NCBI GenBank assembly: GCA_017643395.1
Contig: JAEPNP010000001.1
Coordinates: 1,549,001-1,613,000, forward strand
Direction of reading: 5' to 3'
Source: Rhodothermales bacterium
Lineage (GTDB): Bacteria; Bacteroidota; Rhodothermia; Rhodothermales; UBA10348
DNA: 64,000 nucleotides
The position numbers were made by a program, and so were the translations under genes. Below, piece by piece: positions 51,773 to 60,778 of the stretch. The notes under the pieces are model-generated. The model did no database searches. It was not told the DNA's origin and was given only the letters and a program-made list of their open reading frames with translations. Numbering within the stretch: the first letter of the stretch is position 1; every line of letters begins with the position of its first letter.

Positions 51773-53209
51773 CTAGTCGGTATCCCCCGCGGGTTCGAAA
51801 GCCTTCAGGACCTCACGCGTCAGGTCCCATCGATTGAATCCCTGCCGACCATAGTCGAGCCCACGCCGCACGATAACCAGGTCATGGCTTGGCACGATGA
51901 TGACGAACTGGCCGCGGTTGCCGGCGGTGGAGTAGGCATCCTTCGGAACGTCGTCGCGGCGGTCCGGCACTAGCCAGAACTGCCCGCCGTAGTCGTTGCC
52001 TCGCCGCGCGGAAGCCGGGGCGGGGGTGCGCACAAACTCGATCCAATCCTCCGAGATGAGGCGCTCGCCGTCCCAGACGCCGTCGTTGGCATAGAGCAAT
52101 CCAAAACGAGCGAGATCCCTGGCATTCGTGTAGATCTGACTGCTCATGATGAAGTCACCGAATCGATCCGTGGACAGCAGCGTGTTGCGCATCCCGATCT
52201 TGTCCAGCAGCCTGCGCCGGGGAAACTCGAGATACGCCTGGTCATCACCCAGCGCCTGCTTCATTGCGAGCACGGCCAGAATGGTGTCGTAGTTCTCGTA
52301 GTCCCAGAACGTGCCTGGCTCGCGGATCAAAGCGCGGTCAAGTGCACCGTTGACGCTCGATGCCCCGGCCCAATAGGACAAACCGGAACCGGTGGCGTAT
52401 TCCATCCCGCGGCTGTCCACGGGATACAGACCACTGGACATGTGCATCAGGTCCCGCAGCGTGACGCGATGTCTCGGGTCTGTTTCGGGCGATGCGGCCC
52501 GCGGCAACCAGGGAAGGTTGAGGGGGCCGTCCAGCGTGAGCGCGCCCTCATCAACCAGCATGCCGATCAACGTCGACGCAATACTCTTTGCCGTAGACCA
52601 GGTCCGGGTTCGCGTACCCATGTCGAAGCCGTCCCGGTACCGCTCGTGCACGATTTTCCCCTCGTGCACGATCAGCAGGCTGATCGTCGTTTGCTCGTCG
52701 CTGGCGCGGTCGAACGCCCAGTCTGACGCAGCCTCCAGCGCAGCTGCATCGATGCCCGCATGGAGGGGCTCACTGATCACGAGGTTGCCGTTTGGCCAGG
52801 GCGTGGTGGCCGGGTCGAAGTCCGGGTAGGGCAACGTCAGCTCCGGCAGGGACGGGATGTCTTCGTAAGTCTGGTCGGGTGCCATGATGACGCATCCGAT
52901 GCCTTCCCGGAATGCGGCCCGCATCGGCGGCACGCCGCCCGGCACGCCGATGGTTACGGCGCGCCGTTCATAGTCCACGGAGTAGTCGCCGCCGCGGGCA
53001 GTGCCGATGGGGTTGCGCAGGTACTTCAACTCGCGATCGTACACCTGGCCGATGTCCCTATCGGACGTAAACAGGCCGTTGCACGTCAGAATGGCCTGTA
53101 CGCCCTGCTGAATCATGTCCCGATTGAACTTGAAGTAGTCGTAGGACTCCTCCTGCTGCGCCTGGGCGGTCAGCGGGAGCATGAGGGCGGCGAGAAGCAG
53201 GCGGCGCAT
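51773..53209 (-). CDS. Secreted beta-lactamase-fold serine hydrolase (class C / PBP4* type)
   Basis: The 478-residue protein has a signal peptide (MRRLLLAALMLPLTAQAQ). The catalytic motifs are S-x-x-K in TWSTAKSIAST (205-208), Y-x-N in FWDYENYDT (304-306), and a KTG-equivalent in AGNRGQFVII. Such proteins are esterases, peptidases or D-amino-peptide hydrolases rather than true beta-lactamases. An extra domain of about 130 residues precedes the hydrolase (FKFNRDMIQQGVQAILTCNG), which may help substrate choice. It lies 46 bp downstream of the DUF5715-like gene. Confidence 0.88.
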   Translation of the reverse strand: MRRLLLAALMLPLTAQAQQEESYDYFKFNRDMIQQGVQAILTCNGLFTSDRDIGQVYDRELKYLRNPIGTARGGDYSVDYERRAVTIGVPGGVPPMRAAFREGIGCVIMAPDQTYEDIPSLPELTLPYPDFDPATTPWPNGNLVISEPLHAGIDAAALEAASDWAFDRASDEQTTISLLIVHEGKIVHERYRDGFDMGTRTRTWSTAKSIASTLIGMLVDEGALTLDGPLNLPWLPRAASPETDPRHRVTLRDLMHMSSGLYPVDSRGMEYATGSGLSYWAGASSVNGALDRALIREPGTFWDYENYDTILAVLAMKQALGDDQAYLEFPRRRLLDKIGMRNTLLSTDRFGDFIMSSQIYTNARDLARFGLLYANDGVWDGERLISEDWIEFVRTPAPASARRGNDYGGQFWLVPDRRDDVPKDAYSTAGNRGQFVIIVPSHDLVIVRRGLDYGRQGFNRWDLTREVLKAFEPAGDTD

Positions 53210-53255
53210 GGCGGTAACGGCGGGTGGGGCCGCAATATACCGCCGGCTCAGGGGC

Positions 53256-54125
53256 TTAGGGGGCTACCACGGCGGCTGGGGCACCCTGCCCATCGGCCGT
53301 TGCCGTGATGTGGAACACAGGCTGTCTGCGCTCCATGGTCACCATGACCCGGCCCTCATCCTGGAGCTCACGCAAGACGGCTCCGAGGATGGACTGCAGC
53401 TCGCGCGCCACCCGGGCTGTGCCGACTTCGATGGCAAAGGCCTCCATGCGTCGCAGACCGGACTCCAGCCAAGGGGCGTCGACGGTGTCGAGCGTGAGCA
53501 CAGGCTTCAGCGGAGCCCGGTAGCCGGCATAGGTGATATCCAGGGTCGTGCCGAACTGGTGAGTTGACGTGCCGCGGGTCGCGTTGCGGTTCCTTCGGCG
53601 CAGGCGCTGCTGATCCTCTTCGGTGCGCAGAACCGACGTGATCTCAAATCGAATGGGCGGTAGTCCGCGCTCCTCCAGCCGGGCGTGAAACCGGGTGCCC
53701 ATCTCGTTGAGCAAACCCACCATTTGGGGGACTACAAAAGGCATGGAGTGGTCCAGGTCGCGGATGGCCCAGAATCGGGAGTCCTGCAGGGGGACCAGTC
53801 TGCCGGACTGCACAAAGATGTCCAGCGCAGCCTGGGTTACCGGTTGCGGCACGCCGACCGAACGGGCCACTTCCAGGTGGTCGTCATTCTGGAACCGCCT
53901 CAGGGCAGCCGCCTGCCGGGATGTCATGAGCGGCACCGGCCACAGCAGCCGCTCTATTGAATCCGCAAAGGCTGTGATCCGAGCCACATCGCGCTCGAAG
54001 ACATGCTCCGTTTCTTCGGGACTGAGCGAGTCCTGGGCGGGATCAGGCGGCTTGGGTTGGCAGCCACCGAGCGTGGCAGCTGCGACGAGCAGGATGCCTG
54101 CAGCATTCCGGACGGCTTGGTTCAT
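53256..54125 (-). CDS. Lipoprotein with D-Ala-D-Ala carboxypeptidase-like (DUF5715/M15-like) fold
   Basis: The 289-residue protein has a lipoprotein signal (GILLVAAATLGGCQPK). The rest shows LPPIRFEITSVLRTEEDQQRLRRRN followed by TSTHQFGTTLDITYAGY. This matches the His and Asp pattern of VanY/M15-like peptidases (S-x-H-x-x-G-x-x-x-D), the layout of the DUF5715 family. It may bind or cut peptidoglycan stem peptides in the periplasm; whether all zinc ligands remain is uncertain. The ATG overlaps the TetR stop (ATGA). Confidence 0.75.
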   Translation of the reverse strand: MNQAVRNAAGILLVAAATLGGCQPKPPDPAQDSLSPEETEHVFERDVARITAFADSIERLLWPVPLMTSRQAAALRRFQNDDHLEVARSVGVPQPVTQAALDIFVQSGRLVPLQDSRFWAIRDLDHSMPFVVPQMVGLLNEMGTRFHARLEERGLPPIRFEITSVLRTEEDQQRLRRRNRNATRGTSTHQFGTTLDITYAGYRAPLKPVLTLDTVDAPWLESGLRRMEAFAIEVGTARVARELQSILGAVLRELQDEGRVMVTMERRQPVFHITATADGQGAPAAVVAP

Positions 54126-54661
54126 GCCGAGCCTGGAGCGAGCATGGAGACTCTCAGGGCGTCCAGCCTGCGACGCACGTCGACCGGGTCTTTGTGCGAG
54201 ACCGTCTGGCCGGCTACCTGATAATAATAGACCATGTTTGCGCGCAGGTGAGCCTGGTCTCCAGTGAAACCCAGCGATTGGAATACGTCGATGCAGTAGG
54301 CAAGCCGCAAGCGATCGATCTCGGCGACGAGTTCGTTCACCCAGCGAGCCTGTCGCGCCCATAAGCGCATCGCCACATCAGGAGTTCCATCCTTGGAGGT
54401 TGTGAATGCGATCAACTGTTGGAGACGATCCGCGGCTGACTCGTACGCCCTCGACTCCAAGCGCTTCAGATGCGAGAGCTGATCCGCGTGCCACTCCACC
54501 GCAGTCTGCCGCAGAAGATCTTCGCGATCCTTGAAGTGCCAGTAGAAGCTTCCTTTGGTGACCCCAAGGCGCCGGGCCAAGCGCTCGACCTTTACGTTCG
54601 GAGATCCATGCTCCAACAGCGCAACCAGCGCGGCGTCAATCCAGTCCTTGCGGTCGGCCAC
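54122..54661 (-). CDS. TetR-family transcriptional regulator
   Basis: The 179-residue protein begins DRKDWIDAALVALLEHG and has the TetR helix-turn-helix VERLARRLGVTKGSFYWHFKDREDLL. A variable ligand-binding helical domain completes it. I start it at GTG 54659-54661 because the two palindromes at 54691-54728 lie just upstream and must be outside the gene. The longer open reading would place its own operator inside its coding part. It probably represses itself and the divergent membrane-protein gene at 54766; the ligand is unknown. Confidence 0.9.
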   Translation of the reverse strand: MADRKDWIDAALVALLEHGSPNVKVERLARRLGVTKGSFYWHFKDREDLLRQTAVEWHADQLSHLKRLESRAYESAADRLQQLIAFTTSKDGTPDVAMRLWARQARWVNELVAEIDRLRLAYCIDVFQSLGFTGDQAHLRANMVYYYQVAGQTVSHKDPVDVRRRLDALRVSMLAPGSA

Positions 54662-54690
54662 AGGCTTTTCGAACGCTACGCAACCGATTC

Positions 54691-54728
54691 CATACGGTTC
54701 CGTATGTTCGCCATACGCTACCGTATGG
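54691..54728 (+). promoter_or_regulatory. Pair of TetR operators 21 bp apart
   Basis: CATACGGTTCCGTATG (54691-54706; 6-bp arms) and CCATACGCTACCGTATGG (54711-54728; 7-bp arms, 4-bp centre) share the half-site CATACG/CGTATG. Their centres are 21 bp apart, two helical turns, so two TetR dimers could bind the same face of DNA. They sit between the TetR gene and the divergent gene at 54766. Confidence 0.85.
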
Positions 54729-54765
54729 TAGTGTCTGACCATGCCTCATTCAGAACCCCACGACC

Positions 54766-55308
54766 ATGAACATCAACTGGCTCTATGTCGGACTGGCGGC
54801 ATTCGCGGTATACGCGGTGATCTTCGGCCGAGCGCTAAAAAAGAAGGCCTTGACTCGCACGGGCCTGGCGGTCGGGCTGGGCAACATGCTCTATGTCGTC
54901 TTGAACCTCGTGGCCCCGTTTCGTGGAGTGCTCGACCCGTCCTACGCGGGCTACCGTGCCGGGGTGTTTGACATTTCCCCGGGCTGGATGGTGACGCTGG
55001 TGAGCGGGTCCATCGTGGTTCTGGCCCTGACCGGGGCCTGTCTCGCCGTACGGGGGGGGCGCGGCCGGCGCATGGTCCTGCTGGCGGCAGTGCAGGTATT
55101 TCTTCTCGGCACGATCGGAATACCGGAGATGATCTCCGTCATGGCGGACATCGACCAGTACGTCATCGAACTTGGCGAGTATCTCCGCATACCGGGCGCT
55201 GTTGCCGGCGGTCTTGTAATCGGCCTACTGGTGGCTCCGCCGGCACTGGGGCTGGTCTGGTCACTGCGGAGGATATCGCCCGAGTCCGGAACCGTCAGTT
55301 CCTCCTGA
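54766..55308 (+). CDS. Integral membrane protein of unknown function, probable TetR target
   Basis: The 180-residue protein has about five hydrophobic helices (WLYVGLAAFAVYAVIFG, GLAVGLGNMLYVVLNLVA, MVTLVSGSIVVLALTGACLAV, MVLLAAVQVFLLGTIGI, AGGLVIGLLVAPPALGLVW). No family recognised. It starts 38 bp from the right TetR operator, so it is probably repressed by it. It could be a small-molecule exporter or protective membrane protein, as is usual for such divergent TetR targets, but this is inference only. The 3' end overlaps the convergent acetyltransferase gene by 14 bp. Confidence 0.7.
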   Translation: MNINWLYVGLAAFAVYAVIFGRALKKKALTRTGLAVGLGNMLYVVLNLVAPFRGVLDPSYAGYRAGVFDISPGWMVTLVSGSIVVLALTGACLAVRGGRGRRMVLLAAVQVFLLGTIGIPEMISVMADIDQYVIELGEYLRIPGAVAGGLVIGLLVAPPALGLVWSLRRISPESGTVSSS

Positions 55309-55879
55309 GCCGCGCCTCCAGAATCTCGCGGCTGCGCGGCCACTCCTCTCTGAGAATGCTGTAGTACACAGTGTCTCGAAGCCTGCCGGACCCGGTGACC
55401 ATGTGGTGCCGCAGCGTGCCTTCCTCCGTGCATCCAATGCCCAGCATCGCGCGTCGCGACCGGAGATTGAGCGCATCGGTCTTCAGTTCCACCCGATTGA
55501 GCCTCAGCGTCTCGAAGCAGTAGCCGAGCATCAGAAGTTTTGCCTCTGTGTTTACAAAGGTGCGCTGCCACTGTGGAGCCACCCACGTCCAGCCGATCTC
55601 AAGACGCTTGTGCGCCAGGGCGATGTTGCCGAATCGCGACGAACCGACCACACGATCCTCACCCCTCAGCACGGTGGCGAACGGGTACATGTGACCTGCG
55701 TCCCGCCCGGCCAGTGCCTCCTCCACATAAGCGAGAAGCTGGGCTCGCGTTTCGATGGTCCGCCCGGTCAATTCCCAGATGCCGGGCTGCAGTCCGACTT
55801 CGCAAAGCCCGTCCAGGTGGTCCAGAGAGAGCGGCTCCAGACGGACGTTTGCGCCTTCCAGCGTGACGTTCTCGATCAC
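55295..55879 (-). CDS. RimJ/RimL-type GNAT acetyltransferase
   Basis: The 194-residue protein is a complete GNAT of the RimJ/RimL type. NVRLEPLSLDHLDGLCEVG opens it, VVGSSRFGNI holds beta four, IGWTWVAPQWQRTFVNTEAK includes the acetyl-CoA site, and LRLNRVELKTDALNLRSRRAM closes it. It may acetylate ribosomal protein N-termini or small molecules; the substrate is unknown. The GTG start overlaps the stop of the M20 gene (GTGA), so the two are coupled. Confidence 0.9.
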   Translation of the reverse strand: MIENVTLEGANVRLEPLSLDHLDGLCEVGLQPGIWELTGRTIETRAQLLAYVEEALAGRDAGHMYPFATVLRGEDRVVGSSRFGNIALAHKRLEIGWTWVAPQWQRTFVNTEAKLLMLGYCFETLRLNRVELKTDALNLRSRRAMLGIGCTEEGTLRHHMVTGSGRLRDTVYYSILREEWPRSREILEARLRRN

Positions 55880-57378
55880 GGGTCTATCGGCTCTGTAAGG
55901 ATGGCCAGGAAAGTGCGGATGCCATCGATGTAGTTGCCCACCCGGATGTTCTCGTTGGGCGAGTGCTGGTTGTTGTCGGCGTTCACCGTCGGAACCGTCA
56001 CCGCCGGGATGCCGAGCGTCGTCACAAAGGGAGAGATCGGAATCGACCCGCCCGACATGCGTTTTCGCACTGGATCCCGGTCAAAGGCCCGCTGCATGGC
56101 ACCTGTCAGCCATCTGCCCACTCGACTGCCGTAGGGAGTACGGAAGGCCTGATAGGCAATCGCGTGGTCCATGCGGACGATGCGGTCATGGGTTGCCCGC
56201 TCCGCATCGCTCGGCTCACGGTCCGTGACCACATGGAATCCCTGCTCCTGGATGTGCGTGAGGATCAGCGCAATCAGCCGCACCGGGTCAGTTTCCGGCA
56301 CAATGCGCACGTCGATCTCCGCCGTCGCCGTTGGTGGAATGATCGTACGTACCCGGTCGCCGACCCACGCCGAGGCCAGGCCGCGAACGTTCAGGCTCGG
56401 GTACTGGATGGACTCCTGATAGGTGGAGGCGATGCCGTCCGGAGCAGCGATGCCCATGGAGGCCCGGATGGCGGGTTCATCGTCCGGGACCTGCGCGAGG
56501 ATATCGCGCGTGGCCTGGTCCAGTTCGACCCCATCGTAAAAGCCGGGTATCGTTACACGACCGGCGGGGTCCTTCATCGAAGCGATCAACTGGGACAACC
56601 GCACAGCCGGATTCGGCACGTAGTTGCCCCAATGGCCCGAGTGTTGGGCCACTTTCGGACCGAACACGGTGAGGGTTATGGTGGCGATGCCCCGGGCCCC
56701 GAACGTCAGGCTGGGCACATTCGACGGGTGCCGAGGCCCGTCATAAATGATCAGCATGTCCGCGGCCAACTCCTCGCGGTACGTTTCCACGGCAGGCGGC
56801 AGATGGGGCGAACCCAGCTCCTCCTCGAAGTCCATGATCACCTTGATGTGGTGTGTCTGCTCCAGGCCGTGCTCGGCGGCCGCGTCCAGCGCAGAGAGAA
56901 ACATGCCCACAGGTCCCTTGGCGTCGCTGGCCGAGCGCGCGTAGATGCGCCAATCGGGATCGATCATACCCCCGAGCCGCTCCCAGGGGATGATGGTGTC
57001 CCCGTCCTTCAGCACCGGGTCGTAGGGAGACGGCTGGAACCACTCGGTGGAATCGACCGGCTGGCCGTCGATCTGCAGGTAAATGAGCACCGTGGGATCG
57101 TCCGGTCGTGGCGACGCGCGCTCCGCCAGAACCAGGGGCGGCCCTCCGGTGTCGAGCACGCTGGTCTTGAAGTCGCGCTGCTGAAAAGCGGCCTGCATCC
57201 AGGCCACGTTGCGCTCTACATGCTCGTGATAGTGCGCGTCATTGGGGATGCTGAGCAGTTCCCTAAAGAGCGCCCAGTCCGCGGCATCAGCAGCAATCTC
57301 AGCCAGCCGTTCAGAGGACTGACCTGCGGCCGGGAGCACCAGCAGACCGGTGAGGAGGACAGCGAGGGGCTTCATCAT
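55876..57378 (-). CDS. Secreted M20-family metallopeptidase with altered first metal ligand
   Basis: The 500-residue protein has a signal peptide (LAVLLTGLLVLPAAGQS) and the M20/carnosinase layout. The metal and catalytic motifs are ARSASDAKGP (D152), DFEEELGSPH (E185-E187), and the C-terminal histidine in NADNNQHSPNEN. The first motif, normally H-x-D, reads LIYLQIDGQPVD: Gln102 replaces the usual His while D104 stays. A subgroup of related secreted M20 proteins may share this change, so the protein need not be dead, but its metal centre must differ. It probably cleaves dipeptides in the periplasm. Confidence 0.85.
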   Translation of the reverse strand: MMKPLAVLLTGLLVLPAAGQSSERLAEIAADAADWALFRELLSIPNDAHYHEHVERNVAWMQAAFQQRDFKTSVLDTGGPPLVLAERASPRPDDPTVLIYLQIDGQPVDSTEWFQPSPYDPVLKDGDTIIPWERLGGMIDPDWRIYARSASDAKGPVGMFLSALDAAAEHGLEQTHHIKVIMDFEEELGSPHLPPAVETYREELAADMLIIYDGPRHPSNVPSLTFGARGIATITLTVFGPKVAQHSGHWGNYVPNPAVRLSQLIASMKDPAGRVTIPGFYDGVELDQATRDILAQVPDDEPAIRASMGIAAPDGIASTYQESIQYPSLNVRGLASAWVGDRVRTIIPPTATAEIDVRIVPETDPVRLIALILTHIQEQGFHVVTDREPSDAERATHDRIVRMDHAIAYQAFRTPYGSRVGRWLTGAMQRAFDRDPVRKRMSGGSIPISPFVTTLGIPAVTVPTVNADNNQHSPNENIRVGNYIDGIRTFLAILTEPIDP

Positions 57379-57456
57379 TCGGGCGATGGGTGGGTCGGCA
57401 ATATCCGCAAAACCTCATCGTCAGGTGTGATTGTGAGCTTTCTGGACATGCCCGCG

Positions 57457-60400
57457 CTAGTTACCCCCTCGCCCAGGTGTCCAGGGCGCCCCTGCGGCCT
57501 CCAGCGCTTCTTCGGCAGCCTGCACGGTCTGCACAAAAGCCTGATACCGACCGGCAAAGTCAGCAAACTGCGTCGCTGCCAGATGCAGCCCTTCACGCTG
57601 CGTCATGGTGGGAGGCTGTGTGGTGTCGAACAGGCTCCCGGCAGCCCGACCTGCGCGGCCCCGGATGGAGGGCGGCGTGAACTCGGAGTACGAACCCCGC
57701 ACCCGATCACCGCTCAGTTCCTGCCTCAGGTTGAAGAGCGCGCCCTGAAGCGCGTCGACCTGCGCAAACAGCGCCGGCGTAGCAGCCGGAGCCAACTCCG
57801 CTGCGGCGCGCATATGGCGAATCCGATCGCCGAGCTGTCCCAGCTCCGCGTTTGTCATGTCGATGCGCCGCACGATGTCCCGAGCCTGCTCGTGGAGGCG
57901 GGCGGTCGTGGCGTGGTCGCCCGGGTAGACTGGGCGTAGGTCGAACTCAGCAGGCTCCCCCAATGCTCGGGCACCATCGCGCGAAAGTACGACCAACTGC
58001 GCAGCGTACCGACCCGGCGCCACGAGCGGGCCCTGGGCAGACCCGGACCAGGGCGTCACAAAGTCGGGCACCGTCAGGTTTACGGGATCGGGAGCCGGTA
58101 AACGCATGTCCCAGCTGGTGCGGTGCACGCCGGCCCGGTTGGGCAGGTCCAGCCAGCGCACGGTGCGCCCCGAGGCATCGCGGATAGCCATCAGTACTCG
58201 CGGCGAAGCCTCGGACATCTCCTCGCCGATGCGGTCCCACCCCGGGAACGGCACATCGCCCGCCTGCTGCCGGATTTCCTTCTCGGCGGCATGACGCTCC
58301 TGGCGCATGGTCTGGGGCGCCTCCGGCAGGTAATAGGTGATCAACGCACCGTGATCTGGGTTCGGTGTCGTGAAGTCGTCGTCCCCTAGTGTGGGTTTGC
58401 CGGGAGCCTGCATCGGCACGCTGGGGATGTACCAGTGCGCGTCGCGAACGGGCAGCACACCGCCCTCCGGTACGCTGCCGGCCGCGCGCAACGGCGCGTA
58501 GTCGTCCAGCACATAGAACCCGCGGCCGAACGTGGCGCCGACCACATCATCGTCCCGATCCTGGATGACCACATCTCGGAAGGCAATGGTCGGAGCGCCG
58601 GGCACTCGGTGCCAGTTCTCCCCGAAGTTGGCGCTGAAATAGAGCCCGTTCTCGCCAGCCAGGAACAGCAGGTTCTCCTGCTCCTGATCCTGCCGGATCA
58701 TCCACGCGATGACCCCATCGCCCAGATCTCCACGGATTGAGCGCCAGGAGCGCCCGCGATCACCGGAGTAGAACAGGTACGGGGTGAAGTCGCCCTTCTT
58801 GTGCACATCCGCCAGCGCAAAGACGCCGTCGGCGGCGTGGGCTGACGTTTCGACGTCGTTGATGAAGGCCTGCGGATCGACGCCCGGGAGCGGAGCTGCT
58901 TCGCTCCAGTTTTCACCGCCGTCGCCGGTCACCTGAATCAGTCCATCGTCCGTGCCGACGTAAATCACGCCGGCCGCGACAGGAGATTCCGACATGCCCG
59001 TGATCGTGGAGTATTTGGACATGGCGCCGTTGTGGTAGAGCGCGTCCACGCTCCAGACCCGACCCATCATCTCGAGCTCGTAGCGATTCTGGTCGCGTGT
59101 GAGATCTCCGGAAAGGGCCGTCCAGGAGTGACCCTGGTCATCGCTCGCCCAGAGCCGCTGACTGGCCACGTACACACGATTCGAGTGTGGGCTGATGCTA
59201 ATGGGAGCATCCCAGTTCCATCGCTCCGCGGGCTCGCCGGGCGCGGCCTGCGGCTGGATGTCGATGACCTCCTCGGTAATCTTGTTGTGGCGATACCAGT
59301 TGCCCTGCTGGGTCGCCATGTAGGCGATTTCGTCATTCTCGGGATCGAACGCCACGCCCTGGCCGTCCGCGCCGAGCGGCACGTACCAGTCGCGATTGCG
59401 AACGCCTTCCCGGTTCAGGGTCCGGCTCGGACCCATCAAGGTGCCGAGGTCCTGCGCGCCGCCCAGCACATCGTAGAAGGGAGCCCGGTTGTTCACCGCC
59501 ACCTTGTAGAACTGGCTGATGGGCAGGTTGGGGAAGTGACGGAAGGTCTGGCCCTCGTCGAACGTCTCGTACAGACCGCCGTCGGTGCCGACCAGCATGT
59601 GGTTCGCATCGTGCGGGTCGATCCACATGGCATGGTTGTCCGAATGCTTGCCCCAGCCTGTTTCAAGCTCCTCAAACGTGTGGCCGCCGTCACGCGTCAC
59701 GTGCAGCCAGACATCCATCTGGTAGACCGTGTCGGGGTCTTTCGGATTTGCCTCCAGCTCCTGGTAGTAGTGCGGGCCGGTGCCCCCCGAGGTGTAAGAG
59801 GAGCGGCGCTCGAAGGACTCGCCCTGGTCATAGGAAATATGGAATCCACGGGTCGAGCTCTCGCCTTCCAGCGTGGCAAACACCCGGTCCGGATCGGCCG
59901 GCGTGACCGCAAGGCCGATCTTGCCGATGTCGGCGGTGGGCAGCCCGGCCGTGATACGACGCCAGGTCGTGCCGCCGTCTGTGGACTTGTGAATGCCGGA
60001 GTTGGGACCACCGGCGAGCAAGGACCAGACGTGACGCCGCCGCTCGTAGGTGGCTGCGTACAGCACGTCCGGGTTTTCCGGGTGGAATTCCACATCGGTC
60101 ACACCGGTATTCTCGTCGATGGTCAGCACGGCATCCCAGGTGGCGCCTCCGTCATCACTTCGATAGAGGCCACGATCGCCCCCTGCGGACCAGAGCGGGC
60201 CTTCGGCAGCCACGAAAATGCGATTCGAGTTGCGGGGATCGATGAGAATCTTGCCGATGTGCTCGGATGCTTCGAGGCCCATGTGCTCCCAGGTCTTGCC
60301 GCCGTTGCGGGAACGGTACACGCCGTCTCCCCAGGCCACATGTCGACCGGAGACGTTTTCGCCGGTGCCGACCCAGACCACGTCGGGGTTGCTTGGGTCG

Positions 60401-60672
60401 ACGGCGACGTCTCCGATGGAGTAGCTGGGCTTGTCGTCAAAGATGGGCGTGAACGTGACGCCCGCATTGGTCGTCTTCCAGACGTTGCCCGAGCCGACCG
60501 CGATGTACCACGTGCGGGGTTTGTCCGGGTGCACGGCAATGTCTGCGATGCGGCCTCCCATCACCGCGGGGCCGATGGCGCGCAGTGAGAGCGCCTTGGA
60601 GATTTCCTCCGCCGTTTGTGCGGTCACAGGGAGGGTGAGGAGGGCGATGAGCAGGGTGAGGACGGAACGCAT
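57457..60672 (-). CDS. Secreted BNR/VPS10-type beta-propeller protein
   Basis: The 1071-residue protein has a signal peptide (SVLTLLIALLTLPVTAQT). Many Asp-box/BNR-like repeats follow: GNVWKTTNAGVTFTPIF, GVYRSRNGGKTWEHMG, GLYRSDDGGATWDAVL, GIHKSTDGGTTWRRI, and later GLIQVTGDGGENW, YSGDRGRSW and FSANFGENW. This is the sortilin (VPS10)/photosystem-stability-like propeller fold. The last 200 residues are helical. Proteins of this type are abundant in Rhodothermota and Acidobacteriota; none has a settled role, though glycan or peptide binding is likely. The ATG at 60670-60672 is chosen; the open frame 16 codons upstream is unsupported. Confidence 0.88.
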   Translation of the reverse strand: MRSVLTLLIALLTLPVTAQTAEEISKALSLRAIGPAVMGGRIADIAVHPDKPRTWYIAVGSGNVWKTTNAGVTFTPIFDDKPSYSIGDVAVDPSNPDVVWVGTGENVSGRHVAWGDGVYRSRNGGKTWEHMGLEASEHIGKILIDPRNSNRIFVAAEGPLWSAGGDRGLYRSDDGGATWDAVLTIDENTGVTDVEFHPENPDVLYAATYERRRHVWSLLAGGPNSGIHKSTDGGTTWRRITAGLPTADIGKIGLAVTPADPDRVFATLEGESSTRGFHISYDQGESFERRSSYTSGGTGPHYYQELEANPKDPDTVYQMDVWLHVTRDGGHTFEELETGWGKHSDNHAMWIDPHDANHMLVGTDGGLYETFDEGQTFRHFPNLPISQFYKVAVNNRAPFYDVLGGAQDLGTLMGPSRTLNREGVRNRDWYVPLGADGQGVAFDPENDEIAYMATQQGNWYRHNKITEEVIDIQPQAAPGEPAERWNWDAPISISPHSNRVYVASQRLWASDDQGHSWTALSGDLTRDQNRYELEMMGRVWSVDALYHNGAMSKYSTITGMSESPVAAGVIYVGTDDGLIQVTGDGGENWSEAAPLPGVDPQAFINDVETSAHAADGVFALADVHKKGDFTPYLFYSGDRGRSWRSIRGDLGDGVIAWMIRQDQEQENLLFLAGENGLYFSANFGENWHRVPGAPTIAFRDVVIQDRDDDVVGATFGRGFYVLDDYAPLRAAGSVPEGGVLPVRDAHWYIPSVPMQAPGKPTLGDDDFTTPNPDHGALITYYLPEAPQTMRQERHAAEKEIRQQAGDVPFPGWDRIGEEMSEASPRVLMAIRDASGRTVRWLDLPNRAGVHRTSWDMRLPAPDPVNLTVPDFVTPWSGSAQGPLVAPGRYAAQLVVLSRDGARALGEPAEFDLRPVYPGDHATTARLHEQARDIVRRIDMTNAELGQLGDRIRHMRAAAELAPAATPALFAQVDALQGALFNLRQELSGDRVRGSYSEFTPPSIRGRAGRAAGSLFDTTQPPTMTQREGLHLAATQFADFAGRYQAFVQTVQAAEEALEAAGAPWTPGRGGN

Positions 60673-60778
60673 GGCGAGAGAGTCTGACGCGTGGAGGCTC
60701 AGAATACGCGCAGGGTCCAACCGGGTCTAGAGTCCCCGGCAAACCGGTCGATACCCCGAGGGCACACCTTGCTCTCCC

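Noticed and set aside
51060-51837. Small open frames crossing the 52-bp array on both strands
   Set aside because: They read through non-conserved repeats or into neighbouring genes and have no domain, start signal or normal composition.
51773-53209. Resistance beta-lactamase regulated by the BlaI at 18588
   Set aside because: It is a class C-fold hydrolase of the esterase/peptidase type, lies 33 kb away and has its own context.
54662-54742. Longer N-terminus of TetR starting at 54742
   Set aside because: It would contain both operator palindromes and lacks the usual TetR beginning; the GTG at 54661 fits.
59032-60588. A 518-codon + strand frame opposite the BNR-repeat gene
   Set aside because: Antisense to many Asp-box repeats; no start signal or domain.
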